From the NCBI GenBank assembly GCA_021234535.1, contig CM037830.1:17911116-17975115 (forward strand): a stretch of 64,000 nt of DNA, read 5' to 3'. The notes under the pieces are model-generated. The model was not told where the DNA came from and did not search any database. It was given only the letters and a program-made list of their open reading frames with translations. Position numbers and translations under genes: made by a program. Of the stretch, positions 52,401 to 62,900 are shown in pieces. The stretch's first letter is position 1. Every line of letters begins with the position of its first letter. The DNA comes from Stichopus chloronotus (lineage: Eukaryota > Echinodermata > Holothuroidea > Aspidochirotida > Stichopodidae).

Positions 52401-55326
52401 TACGCTTACCTTCACGTTACAAAAACTCACACGAAGTATCAATCATGAATTTCATCATCCTCAAGAGGTTGGAAACCGCCTTTACTCATTTACCCTCTCT
52501 GTTAACTCTTGGTATCGTTTAACTGTTAACCATTGGTGAATAAAGAAGTTGGGCACTGACGTCACAAATTGTGTGTTTCTGCAAATCATTGGACCACAAA
52601 GGAAAAGATGACATCTATAATACAATGTTTTTGATTAAATTATTTTCTTTTCAATGTTCTGGTACCACTCAACAATGGTTGCTTGAAAATGTTGAGCAAG
52701 CCGGGCCTGTATAGCAAGGGCAGATCCCTAGGTGGGGTCCGCCATAGAAATAGAGGGGTGGGGAACCCACCAAATGGCCATTGGTCAAAAGTCAATGGGG
52801 CAAAAATGTTTTAGGAGGGACCCTCTTGACAACCAGCCTGGAGACAACTCTGTTGGCCCAAATTATTCACCGTAGTACGGATATCAAACGACCACAAACG
52901 TCAGGTGTAAATTCATGGCAGCGGTTTGGGTCAATGTGTGTACAAATCCTTGTTGGCAAAATGAATAAACAAAACGGATTGCGTGATATAAAGAAGAAAG
53001 AACATCGGGTCTCTTATTGGTTCCGTAGAAACAAGATGTGCCGTAGAGACTACCTTATACTGCCCCGACCAGGTAGCCTACGTAGCGTCTCTTTGGTGGC
53101 CGCACCTATATAGTCTGTCGCCTGTAGCGAATTGCTGAACCAAAAAAAAAAAAACGCGTTTGCTACGCGGGTTACTGACTAGACTGCAACGCAAAAGCAC
53201 AGACTCCTTCTGACTATTCGTCACAGGTGGGTCCTAAAGAGTTTTAATCAGTTTGGTCGTGTTCCAGGATCGTGTCGCATTCTAGTCGCACTTTAAAATG
53301 ACCAGATTCAACTATATGATTTGGACCCCTTCGCCCTCAATCAACGTGGGGGCCGCCAGTTTGATATCCTGTGTAGGTTCACCAGAAAATGAGTCCTCAT
53401 TGGCTGTTGATCGTTGCAGTTGGGTCGATGAGAGGCGTACCCTGGCCCTACTCAACTCAAGCGCACGGGTTAGGACTTTGCAGGGAATATCAAACAAATT
53501 TGTTACGCTCGATTTCCACAAAACGCCTACAAACTTTTGCAAGCGAGTCGCAATTCGCAATTCAGACCCTGGGGCTAGTCGCAAGAAGTTTTATTGTGTT
53601 GCAGTTTGTAATCCCCCATTATAAAGTAGCGATATGCGCAATTGCCTAGTAAAATACGATAGATGCCTGTCGCGTGACGACCTTGTGATGTCAATCAGGT
53701 TAAAATACAAAAAAAAAAAATAAAAAGTAGATTAAGACCAAAAGTCAACAGTTCAAAAAGTAGAGTTCATATTTATTTAAGCCGTGAATTTGGTCAGAGC
53801 ATGCAATTTCTTACATATGGAGGTGTTAAATTACATATTAGGGTGACAGTTGACTAATTGGAATCTGTTTCGTTCGTAGATCCATCAACCGTACATGTGG
53901 CGAAATTTGGACAGCTGAGTTCTCTCCTCATTTGCTTTTTTTTTTTTTTAAATTTCAAGGACCAACCCCTGACTGAAAAACGTTTTTTTTTTTTTTTTTT
54001 TTTTTTGCGTCGTGTCAGTTAGACAAGTTTTAATTAATGTGATAGAAGTTCCCCTTCTACGTGTGTCGCCATTATCACATACCGTGAATACGGTTAATGA
54101 TATGTCCTTGGACAGGAGGATGTATGCTATAGTGCTATGTACCGTTATGTTTTAGGAATTTCCCTAGCAGCAAATATGCTATCAGTTAACGAATTCTCAT
54201 GTGTGAATGTATTTGTTTTTTTTATTTTTACCACATTGCAGAATTCATCACGGAAGCGTACCAACTGTTGCATCGTGATGAAATTTAAGATCTAAATTTT
54301 TTATCATAAGAGTTACGATCGCTTTCTTCTCATACCTGGTCGTTTATTTTCCTTACATGAATTGAAGATGTATTTTCTTAAATGGCCTTCCATTTTCTTT
54401 TTCAGAGACGGTCAACGCTAAAGAGGTACCACCGTCATTTTGAATCCGTGAAACGTGGAATACTGCAGAGATTTAAAAATTCTTTCGCTCGAGTCATCAG
54501 ACGCTCTGATGAAATCGATCAAGTTCGAAATCAGATTCAGCGACGGAAAATTCTCGACGAAGGTTGCGAGGAAATTGGTATTAAGGAGAGACCGTCTCAA
54601 TTGGATTTGACACTCGTACCATCGCATCTGCTCGTCGATGATGTCCATAAATTCATGTTCTGTCAGATTCGTAAAGTTAGTTCAATATCCTGGCGGAAGT
54701 TGTTGAATGACGTCATTAGACGTGATTCGAGTGACACTTTAATAGTGAGGCGTCTGTCCAACTACAATTTGCAAGAACAGAGAGAAAGACTCGAGAATTA
54801 CAAGAAGTTTGTGTTCGTTAGAGAGCCTCTCATTCGACTTTTATCGGCTTGGCAAGATAAATTCGTTACCGGTTTCGACAAGCAAATGTACGAAAGAAGC
54901 TTGGGAGAAAAGATCGTGAAGTTAGTCAGGAAAAACCTTGATCCGAACGAAAAGGACAATTTAAACATCACTTTTTCGGAATTTGTTGAATACATCACGA
55001 CTGCAGTGTCACCAAGAACGATGAAGGTAACCGACATGCATTGGCAAACCTACAATGCTCGCTGTATGCCGTGCACGGTTCGGTACGATTACATTGGCCA
55101 TTTTGAAAACATTTCAAGGGAGGCCGTTTGGGTATTAAGTCAAATTGGTGTTAACGGTATATCCTGGCCTGAGAGGGTGCCTTCCACATCGTTGACATTC
55201 GCGCGGACTCAATTTCAGACACTGACAGCATCACAAAGAGATGCACTATACAGTTTGTACCAAACTGATTACAAACTCTTTGGGTATTCCGCGGATAACC
55301 TGTGGAAAGAGCTAGACCTGACATAA
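37348..55326 (+). CDS. CHST-like: HNK-1/CHST-type carbohydrate sulfotransferase, four-exon CDS
   Basis: The predicted protein has 380 residues, joined from 37348-37471, 43652-43707, 44183-44224 and 54406-55326. The family transfers sulfate from PAPS to sugar hydroxyls of glycans such as HNK-1, chondroitin and dermatan, in the Golgi lumen. Seen: a short basic cytosolic tail (MTKKFTRKWK), one membrane anchor (about residues 9-31), a hydrophilic stem, then the catalytic domain. The 5'-phosphosulfate loop is at about 155-170 (KFMFCQIRKVSSISWRKLL), the 3'-phosphate site at 209-227 (FVFVREPLIRLLSAWQDKF), followed by FSEFVEYI, MHWQTYNARCMPC (285-297), YDYIGHFE, and a C-terminal YQTDYKLFGYS. Sequons lie at about N261 and N309. 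The usual PK of the 5' loop reads RK here. Exon 1 cannot join the long exon directly (phases 1 and 0 give an early stop); the two micro-exons solve this. The acceptor substrate cannot be told. Confidence 0.82.
37472..43651 (+). other. Sulfotransferase intron 1
   Basis: A 6180-base intron with GT-AG ends. It has poly-T and poly-A runs, a long G run at about 40110 and the possible inverted-repeat element at 43097-43262. An extra exon whose length is a multiple of three cannot be excluded. Confidence 0.55.
43097..43262. repeat. Possible small inverted-repeat element in the sulfotransferase intron
   Basis: The left end ttgggcaaaaagtaaccgag and the reversed right end (tgagcaagcgtttacccagg) are similar but imperfect. 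The interior has short palindromes (aaccagtttgactggtt, ccaaacgtttg). It may be a decayed MITE of about 165 bases. Confidence 0.25.
43652..43707 (+). CDS. CHST-like: Predicted sulfotransferase micro-exon 2 (stem)
   Basis: A 56-nt stretch is framed by acceptor atctccaacag and donor cag|gtatga. It takes the single base left by exon 1 and ends on a codon boundary. It reads openly as a hydrophilic peptide (DTNLKTKCSHNIHEYGDDQ), as expected for a Golgi stem. Phase and length are exactly what is needed between exon 1 and the catalytic exon, but there is no sequence homology to confirm it. Confidence 0.55.
44183..44224 (+). CDS. CHST-like: Predicted sulfotransferase micro-exon 3 (stem)
   Basis: A 42-nt, phase 0 to phase 0 stretch lies after a strong acceptor (tattctctgttgcag) and before donor tcg|gtaacg. 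It encodes SCTKLKEGQKVANS. It is optional for frame: skipping it leaves the reading frame intact, so it could be alternatively used, or false. The donor is weaker than those of the other exons. Confidence 0.45.
44225..54405 (+). other. Sulfotransferase intron 3
   Basis: A 10.2-kb intron before the catalytic exon. It contains C runs (about 47080, 51841), poly-T blocks (51330, 53985) and short open frames on both strands (for example 45456-45887, 50606-50842, 51967-52317, 52781-53113) that I could not assign. Additional in-frame exons are possible. Confidence 0.5.
54406..55326 (+). CDS. CHST-like: Sulfotransferase catalytic exon (Sulfotransfer_2 domain)
   Basis: This single exon of 306 codons plus TAA starts after acceptor cattttctttttcag and carries the complete catalytic domain. 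Family landmarks in order: KFMFCQIRKVSSISW (5' PAPS loop, codons at about 54652-54696), FVFVREPLIRLLSAWQDKF (3'-phosphate site, from 54808), FSEFVEYI, the MHWQ...CMPC metal-like cysteine pair common in the family, and FGYS near the end. Having the whole domain on one exon is common in this family. Codon use looks normal and no stop or frameshift interrupts it. Confidence 0.9.
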   Translation, partial: RRSTLKRYHRHFESVKRGILQRFKNSFARVIRRSDEIDQVRNQIQRRKILDEGCEEIGIKERPSQLDLTLVPSHLLVDDVHKFMFCQIRKVSSISWRKLLNDVIRRDSSDTLIVRRLSNYNLQEQRERLENYKKFVFVREPLIRLLSAWQDKFVTGFDKQMYERSLGEKIVKLVRKNLDPNEKDNLNITFSEFVEYITTAVSPRTMKVTDMHWQTYNARCMPCTVRYDYIGHFENISREAVWVLSQIGVNGISWPERVPSTSLTFARTQFQTLTASQRDALYSLYQTDYKLFGYSADNLWKELDLT

Positions 55327-55368
55327 ACGAAATGTTGTAGCCTTGGTTCCATCAGTCTACATCGGCGA

Positions 55369-55430
55369 GGGGGGGGGGGGGGGGGGGAGGGGGGGGGGGA
55401 GGGGGAGAGGGGGAGGGAGGGAGGGTGGGG
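55369..55430 (+). repeat. G-rich tract, strong G-quadruplex potential
   Basis: It contains runs of 19, 11, 5, 5, 3, 3, 3 and 4 guanines separated by single bases, starting 43 bases after the sulfotransferase stop codon on the coding strand. It would be transcribed as part of the 3' UTR unless the transcript ends very early. Confidence 0.9.
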
Positions 55431-55566
55431 TCACGATAAACGATTTTTTTTTAGAGCGCTTTCGGATGACAGCGCGCCGAGTAGGACTTTGTTTAATGGT
55501 TGGCAGCCACAGGAATTTTGAGAATATTAATAAGAACAAGTATCGGATGTCCTGCTTGGCTGAATC

Positions 55567-55572
55567 ATTAAA
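55567..55572 (+). promoter_or_regulatory. Candidate poly(A) signal of the sulfotransferase gene
   Basis: An ATTAAA variant signal lies 240 bases after the stop codon, with GT-rich sequence about 20 bases beyond it. If it is used, the G-rich tract at 55369-55430 lies inside the 3' UTR. Weak evidence. Confidence 0.25.
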
Positions 55573-55873
55573 ATTTGGAAACCAGTATTAATGGTGAAAT
55601 GTTGTTTAGTCAAAGTTCATCAATGTTTTACCTTAATTCTATAGGTATACACTGATGGTATTCCTGCAACAACATTCCATCTACAAAACAAGGGAGAGGC
55701 ATAAATCCCATACTCATGTGTATTATCTGCCGGGGGTCAAGATAAGAAAAGTTAAAAAATCGACGTTTGCTTCTTCTGCTGATACACTTTCTGGCAGAAT
55801 TTGCCCTAAGCAGCTCATTTTTAACACAAATCCGTTGAAAAGATGTGCTTATACTGTACTGTGCTGTGCTGTG

Positions 55874-55999
55874 ATATAGCCTATATGTATAGCCTATATA
55901 TATAGCCTACATATATAGCCTATATATATAGCCTATATATATAGCCTATATATAGCCTATATATATTCGCTATATATAGGCCATATATAGGCTGTATAT
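55874..55999. repeat. TA-rich tandem repeat (tatagcctatatatat unit)
   Basis: About seven copies of a unit of 12-16 bases (atatagcctatatat) run to about 55960. They are followed by inverted copies (tatataggc), so the whole block can fold back on itself. Confidence 0.85.
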
Positions 56000-58900
56000 G
56001 ATATTATATTGATCGATAGTATTTCCTACATATTATAACACTATATGTTACTAACATCTAATTTGCTCGTTGATGAGCTGTAATGAAAGGTATCTGAATA
56101 GCTAGTCTTTCACTGCAATTTCATCTTCTCTTTGGCTAGAAATAGTTAAATACCTCCATAAATTTTGTCGCTCTAAATCTTCCCATTCAAAGACCAAGTG
56201 ACGTGCATCTAGAAGATAGCTGGCTTCATTTAGAAGCGTGAAAGCCTTAATTATGATCTGTTGGAACTGTTTTTGTACCCAAGTAAACAAAGGATAACAC
56301 AAGACATAGCCTTTGATATGAGTCTCTCTCCCTCGACGACACAAATGTTCATATTTGGCTTATGTTTATTCATGATTCAATAATCAAACAGAAATATTTA
56401 AAATGGTCAATGTTGCATGGATGTTGGAAAAAAAACCTGTGGATATTTTCAACATTTTTAATGATCAATTCGGTAAGTGATTCACACTGTTTTGCATGCC
56501 ACATTTACTTAAAGGAAAATTAAGGCCATAGTTGGGCTAATATTGCATATCGTCGCCGATCTACTGGTGCGTATAAAAAAAATGTACATGGCGTAGCCGG
56601 CGGAGCTGTTCACTTGGTCATATTTCTTCTCTTGTAAACGATAATCAGTGATTTTGATGCAAATTGTGAATCCGCCATACATTGCCACATTATAAATTGC
56701 ATCGTAATGACAAACTCTAACTGACCAAAACGGCAATAAACACCGCTTTCAAGTTTATTACATAGCCACTCAAAAGAAAAAAGAAAAACATGTGTTTTTT
56801 CAGCCCTTTCCTGCCCCAATGAACCGAAGAGATTGGGGGACGTGAATGGGGTAAAAGAGTTCAAAGATCGTGATCAAATGAAACTCATCTAACCTCCCTC
56901 AAGAGTCAGAGGGGGGGGGGGGGGTCATACCAGACGAATTATTTTACAATATTCACTAAATTGATATACGTGTCTACGGTGTCTCTCACCGTCTCATGAT
57001 TAATCCTGTTTACATTTTCCTTTGTTTACATGTTATATGGTGAATGAGAACATCTCTTAGTACTGACTAAACGGGATATGATGTCGCGGCATATTACGTC
57101 GATGTTGTCACGTAAAAGAAAGCTGCGCTTCGCCAGTATTTCAAAAAAAAAAACAACAACTGCCACATCGGCCGAAAGAGAGATATTTGCGAAGGATTGC
57201 TCGTTTCTCTGTATGCCCGTTGGTTACCGGTGTGTCGTATCGTCATGAAAAGCGAAACGTTGTTCGCATCTAGTGCTGTTGGGTAACCATCAGATTTTCA
57301 CGGAATCTTTGAGGAGGAATTAGTGTCGTCGCTCAACGCTATAACTGACTTTGATTCACACTTTCGACTGAAAGATTGACATGGACCAACTGCATTTATG
57401 ACGAATATTTGAAAGAGCACCGTAATATGACATTTTCTATCGATTCTATAACGACGAAAGGCTAATGAGTTTGAGAACAGGGGTGTAGACCTGTAAAGGG
57501 GTGGCATGACCCACCCCTTTCTAACCCGCAAGTTTTTCTCTCTTTTTTTTTTTGACAAATCTGTCTGCACAAGGTGTGTGGGGTCGTTACATTAACAATG
57601 TCAGTGTCACGTGCGTCGATTTGGGGGGGGGGGAGGGAAGGACGGGGGACATTAGAGAGGAGACGACAGTAACACATTTGTCCCCTCCACTTTTTGCAAC
57701 CTGAAATTAAAAAAAAAGTAAACTATTTCTTTGAGGAAGTGTAAATTTCCTAACCTGTGTTCTAAAACAAAGAAAATTTAGCTGACATTGATAAGGCCAG
57801 ACATGTGACTGGGAAGTGCCATTTCCTGCAATCTGAGAGGTATTCTATCATAAATTTCCTCGGCACGCTACGCGCCAACCAATTTGATTGCAAATAGAGA
57901 AAATATGAGGTCCTCAAGGAGTCAAACTGTTTCTGTCACTTCAACTATTTCTTCAAAATCAGTCAGGGTATGTTCAACCCCCAATATTTGTAAAGTGCAT
58001 CAGAAATAAATGAAAGAGGATTCCATTACGATTCTTGTATCATCTCAACCCAACCCAATATGTATCACTATTTCTTGTATGTATTGATTGTTTTTCCTCA
58101 TTATTGAGATTTTGCAGACATGAGATACCTATTTAAAGGCTGGCTGTACGTAGCTTAGAATACCCGGGAAGCGTTGTTCCCTGGCATCTATGGGGTTTTT
58201 AAGTCGAAATTATCTTGCCCCCTCCGCGAAAACTGTGGCGCCGTGTAGATAGTCCTGGGGACACTCAACAACCCCACCCACTATTTTTTTCGTTCCCCCT
58301 TACCTAGCTTATATGGCACTTTTAGGAACAGTTTGAGGCCATATATCCCCCTCCTCCCCCTTTCAAAAACAAATCGACGCTTATGGCTGGTGTAATAATG
58401 CATCACACTGAAATCAAAGACAGTAGTACTAGAACTTTATGAGTGGGAAAATGTAATATTCACCCTCCCCCAAGGGTCCCCTCCCTTATTTCGAGTATGT
58501 CCGTATGGCCCGAGACTCTGAGGCAGCACCTACTGCACTGTGTAAAGGGCCAAGCCTTTAAAATATCCTGCCTGCAGTTTGAGAATACTGGTTCGAGGTT
58601 AAACACAATAATATTCCACGAGTGTGATACCCTGAAAATTCATTAACTTTATGAAGTGGAGGGGGGTCGGTTTTGACTTAAAGTTCATTATTTATACCCT
58701 TACATGATAGCAAACGAACTGACGCTTCAAATAGGCTTCACCGTTTTAATATACACCGTAATTCTAAATTAAGTGCAATACCATACCAAAGGACTTCTCG
58801 GGGTGTATTAAGATTCTCATATAGGCCTACGTTGCTGCCTGATCACGTGCAATGGATTAGATCGTACGTATAGTACTAGCAGGCATATTTTCGAGTGTTC

Positions 58901-59759
58901 ACTGTAATTCAATGTCGTAATGCATTTCTTTTGTCAAATTCTCTGGTCTTGGTTGACTCCGTCAGAGTGCTTCTTCTAAGCGTGTATAATATCTCTTTAA
59001 GCTTTTTTTTTTTTACTCATCTTTTTTTCACTCTTTCACGCGCCTCCATCATGTATAGTTATACTTCGTGATCACTTCCAGCCAACACTAGTTCTCTACA
59101 CAACCTCCAGCCCACCCCTTACCTCCATATATATATTCGTTCTATTTGCTGCTTGCTTAATGAATTACACCTATAAGTTAATTCCACACAAAATTCTCCA
59201 CTGCTTGCACATGCATATTACGTATCCGTATAATATACACATGTATGTTATTATTATTATTATGACAAAATGATCTTTCTCATAATATTTGGACGATGTC
59301 ATGGCAATTCGTCACTTCTGTACCTTGGTAAGGTGTCTAAAAACACGTTGGTTAGTACAGACTATAGCTGAGTACAATAACCTTTAAAAATGGGCGTGCG
59401 ACCTAAGTAGCTGAACAAATTGGTCAACCGTTAACTTCGAACAATTACCGTAAGTCCACAATTGTCCACGAGAATGAATGAAAAAAAAAAGTTGCATTCC
59501 ATGCAGGTTTGAAGAAAGAGTTGTTTATACTTTGATATTGTGCCTGACGCTCTTGCACAATAACTCTTCGACACTTTATCCCAGAAATTGGCCATCGAAA
59601 GGTTTGCACCAACGAGTCCGGTCAGCTTAGTTTTGACCTGATCAGACTGAGTGCTTGGTGTGAAAAATATCCAAATAGCACCTTTTGACCTTGTAATGTA
59701 TGTCGCTATACATAATCATGTAGAAGACTATTACATTGAATTACATGAAGTTTTGAAAT
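56000..59759. other. Intergenic, no gene recognised
   Basis: G runs at about 56911 and 57624, scattered short frames, and only the weak frame at 56102-56344. Confidence 0.55.
56102..56344 (-). other. Unassigned open reading frame (about 80 codons)
   Basis: It opens with a non-ATG codon and reads as a balanced-looking peptide (KAFTLLNEASYLLDARHLVF, then EWEDLERQNLWRYL) with a donor-like site (ggag|gtattt) inside. It might be an exon of an unrecognised minus-strand gene downstream of the sulfotransferase. There is no family match from memory. Confidence 0.15.
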
Positions 59760-59945
59760 TTCTGAATTCTTCTCGTCATTTTGACGAGACAGTAGCATCT
59801 GGGCAAAATATCAAATCATAGCAGAAAACCAATACATTGACGAGATCTCGGTTCTCGTCAAGACGTCAATTTTCTGAATTTTGTCACGTTACCATATTGT
59901 TGACACGTCAATTAGCAGATAATTGACCTTTCGTCAAGTTGGCCG
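59760..59945. repeat. Palindrome-rich block with ctcgtca/tgacgag stems
   Basis: Hairpins ctcgtca-ttt-tgacgag (59772-59788) and ttgacgag...ctcgtcaa (59837-59861) are set among repeated words tctgaatt (59761, 59873) and attgac/gtcaat. It lies about 80 bases before the fold-back element at 60026 and could be part of a larger composite. Confidence 0.5.
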
Positions 59946-60025
59946 GTAACGCTTCAGTGCAATGACCCTTATACACTTCCGTACAGTAACCTACGTCACC
60001 TTCATCAATATTCGTCGTCTTTTCC

Positions 60026-60254
60026 TTAATCGAATTACTACACTACCCAATTATTTGCTATCATGAGGTAGCTTCGATTTCTGACATGAAGTAATTCCGA
60101 ATTATTAATCAACTATGTAAGGTCGCGACACTAAATGACTGAGTGTCGCTTTGTTGAGTAGGCCCTAGTTGATCAATAATTCGGAATTGCTTCATGTCTT
60201 AAATCGAGTTACTACATGGCGCAAATAATTGCACCGTGTAGTAATTCGATTGAT
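60026..60254. mobile_element. Small fold-back element
   Basis: The left arm 60026-60115 and right arm 60166-60254 are inverted copies over about 90 bases (shared words: taatcgaattactac, aattatttg, gacatgaag, aattccgaattatt, atcaacta). The 50-base loop contains another perfect hairpin, gcgacact...agtgtcgc. A third partial copy of the arm end (aaataattcc...gtagtaattcgat) follows at about 60262-60294. No coding capacity. Confidence 0.75.
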
Positions 60255-60294
60255 GAAATGACGCAAATAATTCCTCATAGGGGTAGTAATTCGA

Positions 60295-61386
60295 TCTTTT
60301 TAGGGACTAGTGTTGATACTAGTATTCGATTCCTCGGGCTTCCATAGCTGCACGGACACAAAAAAAAAAAAAAAAAAACGTAATCCGCTTAGGTTAGTCG
60401 CTTAGTCCCTCTAGGCCCTCAGGCCAACTTCCACCACCTGCTGAAAATTCTGGACAGGCGCCAGGTCATCCCTCGGACTAGAACTATTTTATATCACTAA
60501 ACAAGACAAAAAAATAAAAATAAACAAGTAAAAATAACATCATCACTCAAGACGTATAAGAATTCCTGAAGATTTACTTAAAGGGAAAAAGGGCGTTTGT
60601 TTTACAGAAAACATCCATATTATTAAAACCAATGTTTGTGGGTGCAGAATGATAGATTATTCAAAATAAGGAAGAACAGTAGCCTTCTTTTCAAGAAATA
60701 AGTTTCTCACAGATAGAAACTCAGTTATTTGTTGCTCAACACCAATTTGTTCACCCAAACTTTTCAAAATTCAAATGATGCATCTTCCGTTACTCATCAC
60801 ATGCATTATGTTTTGAGGAGATGAAGCTTTGGCAGGTGTTTATTGATGAGACTGAATGGTTTAACAATGACTAAAGCTATTTCTTTTGTATGTCATGTTG
60901 GTGTATTCTAAATGCCCTATTTCCCTTTAACATCTAAGCATCAAAATGCAGCACTATCTTGCATGAAGTCCATCTTGAAAGGCTACGGGTCAGGCCCCCT
61001 CCCCCAGAGCGACAATCGACCAGAATCGATCATCCTTCATATCACCATACAGACCAGCTAACACCCCCGCCCCCACTTATGTCAGTCCATTTTCAAATTC
61101 TAACTGACACTCATGTGACCTTGAGAAGTGTTTGACTCCCCCTCCCCTTCTTGCACCTCTTGGACAATATAATACATTAATCACTAGTTACGATTTCGCC
61201 AGATGTTTGTAACGTACCTTGTAGTATGAAGGAGGTTCCCTAATGCAGAAATGCTCACGTGAAAATTTCGGGTACTTACCCCCCCCCCCCCCGGAAAAAA
61301 TGTCTAGCTACACCACTGCCCCCATCCTATTCTTTCCTTCCGTATACTCGCCTTCAACCTCCTACTCTACCTTTCCACTGTTTGTT
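60295..61386. other. Intergenic, no gene recognised
   Basis: A poly-A tract at 60360-60378 and a C run at about 61280 (the latter inside a proline-rich false frame). Nothing else was seen. Confidence 0.55.
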
Positions 61387-61654
61387 AAAGGTGATCGACC
61401 GCATGTTTATATTTCATGTGACGTCAGTCTTTTCTTGGTAACTCTCTACAAACGTTACTAGTTTCCGGATACTTTTTGCACGTACTCGTGTACTCAATAA
61501 CACTACAGTATTACGATACCAAAGATACGTATATATACACACGTACACACGGTTTATTTACGGAGAAGAACCGTAAACTTGTGACTTTAGCAGAGTGTTA
61601 TCACGAAGAGACGGACGTCACATAAACTATGGATAAGTGACCATTTCTGATTAA
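61387..61654. mobile_element. TTAA-flanked MITE
   Basis: Both ends are TTAA (61387-61390; 61651-61654). The terminal inverted repeats of about 55-60 bases are imperfect; the best shared core is tttatgtgacgtc.gtct with flanking sequence. A related copy ends at 32242. TTAA target duplications are typical of piggyBac and Kolobok families; the ends here begin aggtgat, so I do not assign a superfamily. Confidence 0.6.
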
Positions 61655-62631
61655 CGGTGTTCATCTACGGTGTGATACTTGTTACGGAATATACTCGGAC
61701 AGTCTTATGATATTATCGCTGGTCATCCTCTCTAGACTAGCACTTGGACTGCTCCGTAGATCACCATGCTGTATTTATTCGTTGAATATAGTTAAAGGCT
61801 GAACATACGATATTTTTCTGTTTTTATCGGATTTTTTTCCTGATCGGGATTCAATTCATTTTTAAGGTCTTGTCAGTTTTTTGTGCTGCATATGTTTGCG
61901 TGATGCAAGTAACACATTATCATCATGGCGAACCTTAATTATGTACAAACAAACCTTGTTTTCCCAAGGGGTACGCTTTGCATACTGTTGACAGATGTGC
62001 TACCATAGGAACTAAAATCCAACAGTCTTCACACAAATTAAAGGGTGGGAGAGCTTGAAGACGATTAAGGAAAAAAAAAAACACAAAACACTTCAAAAAT
62101 AGTTTATGGCCGTGATCCTTAGAGGCCTGACCCTTAGGTCAAACATAATGGATACACCATAGTGTATGTTGTGTGGGAACATAAAAACCTGCCCATCTGT
62201 CCGAATCAATCAGACCTCGAAAACGTGTTTCAAAGCAAACTGTAGTATGTACAAAACCAAACCGGAGAACGTTAGCTAAATTGGTTATTTGTACTATATA
62301 ACCCGTCATACTTCAACGTAAATATTCTATTAGGTCCCTTACCTATAGTCATCCCCTCCCACTGGAGACCCAATAATTTGTATCATTTTTACATCGTCAT
62401 ATATCGTCGGCTACGTTCTTCAAACGACACAAAGTTGTGAGTCATCAACACCCGCGCAATATCTGCATTTGATTTCTTTTATAACGGAGGTCTTCATAAA
62501 CTTTGGCCCTACATGACTTCGGACCTTATGCGCCTTTTTTTTCGAGACTCAAATCTAAACAGCGATGAATCTCACGAGTTCCCTGGCATATGCTTGTGAA
62601 TGCAGTGCCCACACTGATCACAGCAGGGAGT

Positions 62632-62653
62632 TGCTATGGTCGAATAGCAACAA
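62632..62653. repeat. Short hairpin between ctgatcacag repeats
   Basis: The arms gttgctat and atagcaac lie between two copies of ctgatcacag (about 62614 and 62657), with a third diverged copy (ctgatcgcag) at about 62685. Small tandem remnant of unknown origin. Confidence 0.35.
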
Positions 62654-62863
62654 CCTGATCACAGTCTGTAGGCCTTGTGTGAACTGATCGCAGTGAATTT
62701 AGCGTCCAAGGTTTCAGTTAACGTCTTCAGGTTGATGCTCAGGTTCTTCTCCCTCAAGATGACAGGACACAGCGGTTCCTTTGTCAATTGTCAATACATG
62801 GAATGACACTTTTGAAACAATTTGTCCAATTTTCGTCATTGCTGCCTCTGCTGAACTTTTCAA

Positions 62864-62900
62864 GCAGGGAGCTGCAATTTAGCAAATTGCAGCTCCCTGC
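62864..62900. repeat. Perfect 17-bp stem hairpin
   Basis: The arm gcagggagctgcaattt is followed by a three-base loop (agc) and the exact reverse complement. The end word gcagctccctg also occurs, followed by g, at 31377-31388 and 31515-31526. Confidence 0.8.

Noticed and set aside
37471..54406. Direct splice of sulfotransferase exon 1 to the catalytic exon
   Set aside because: Exon 1 leaves one base while the catalytic exon is in phase 0; the joined frame hits a stop after about a dozen codons.
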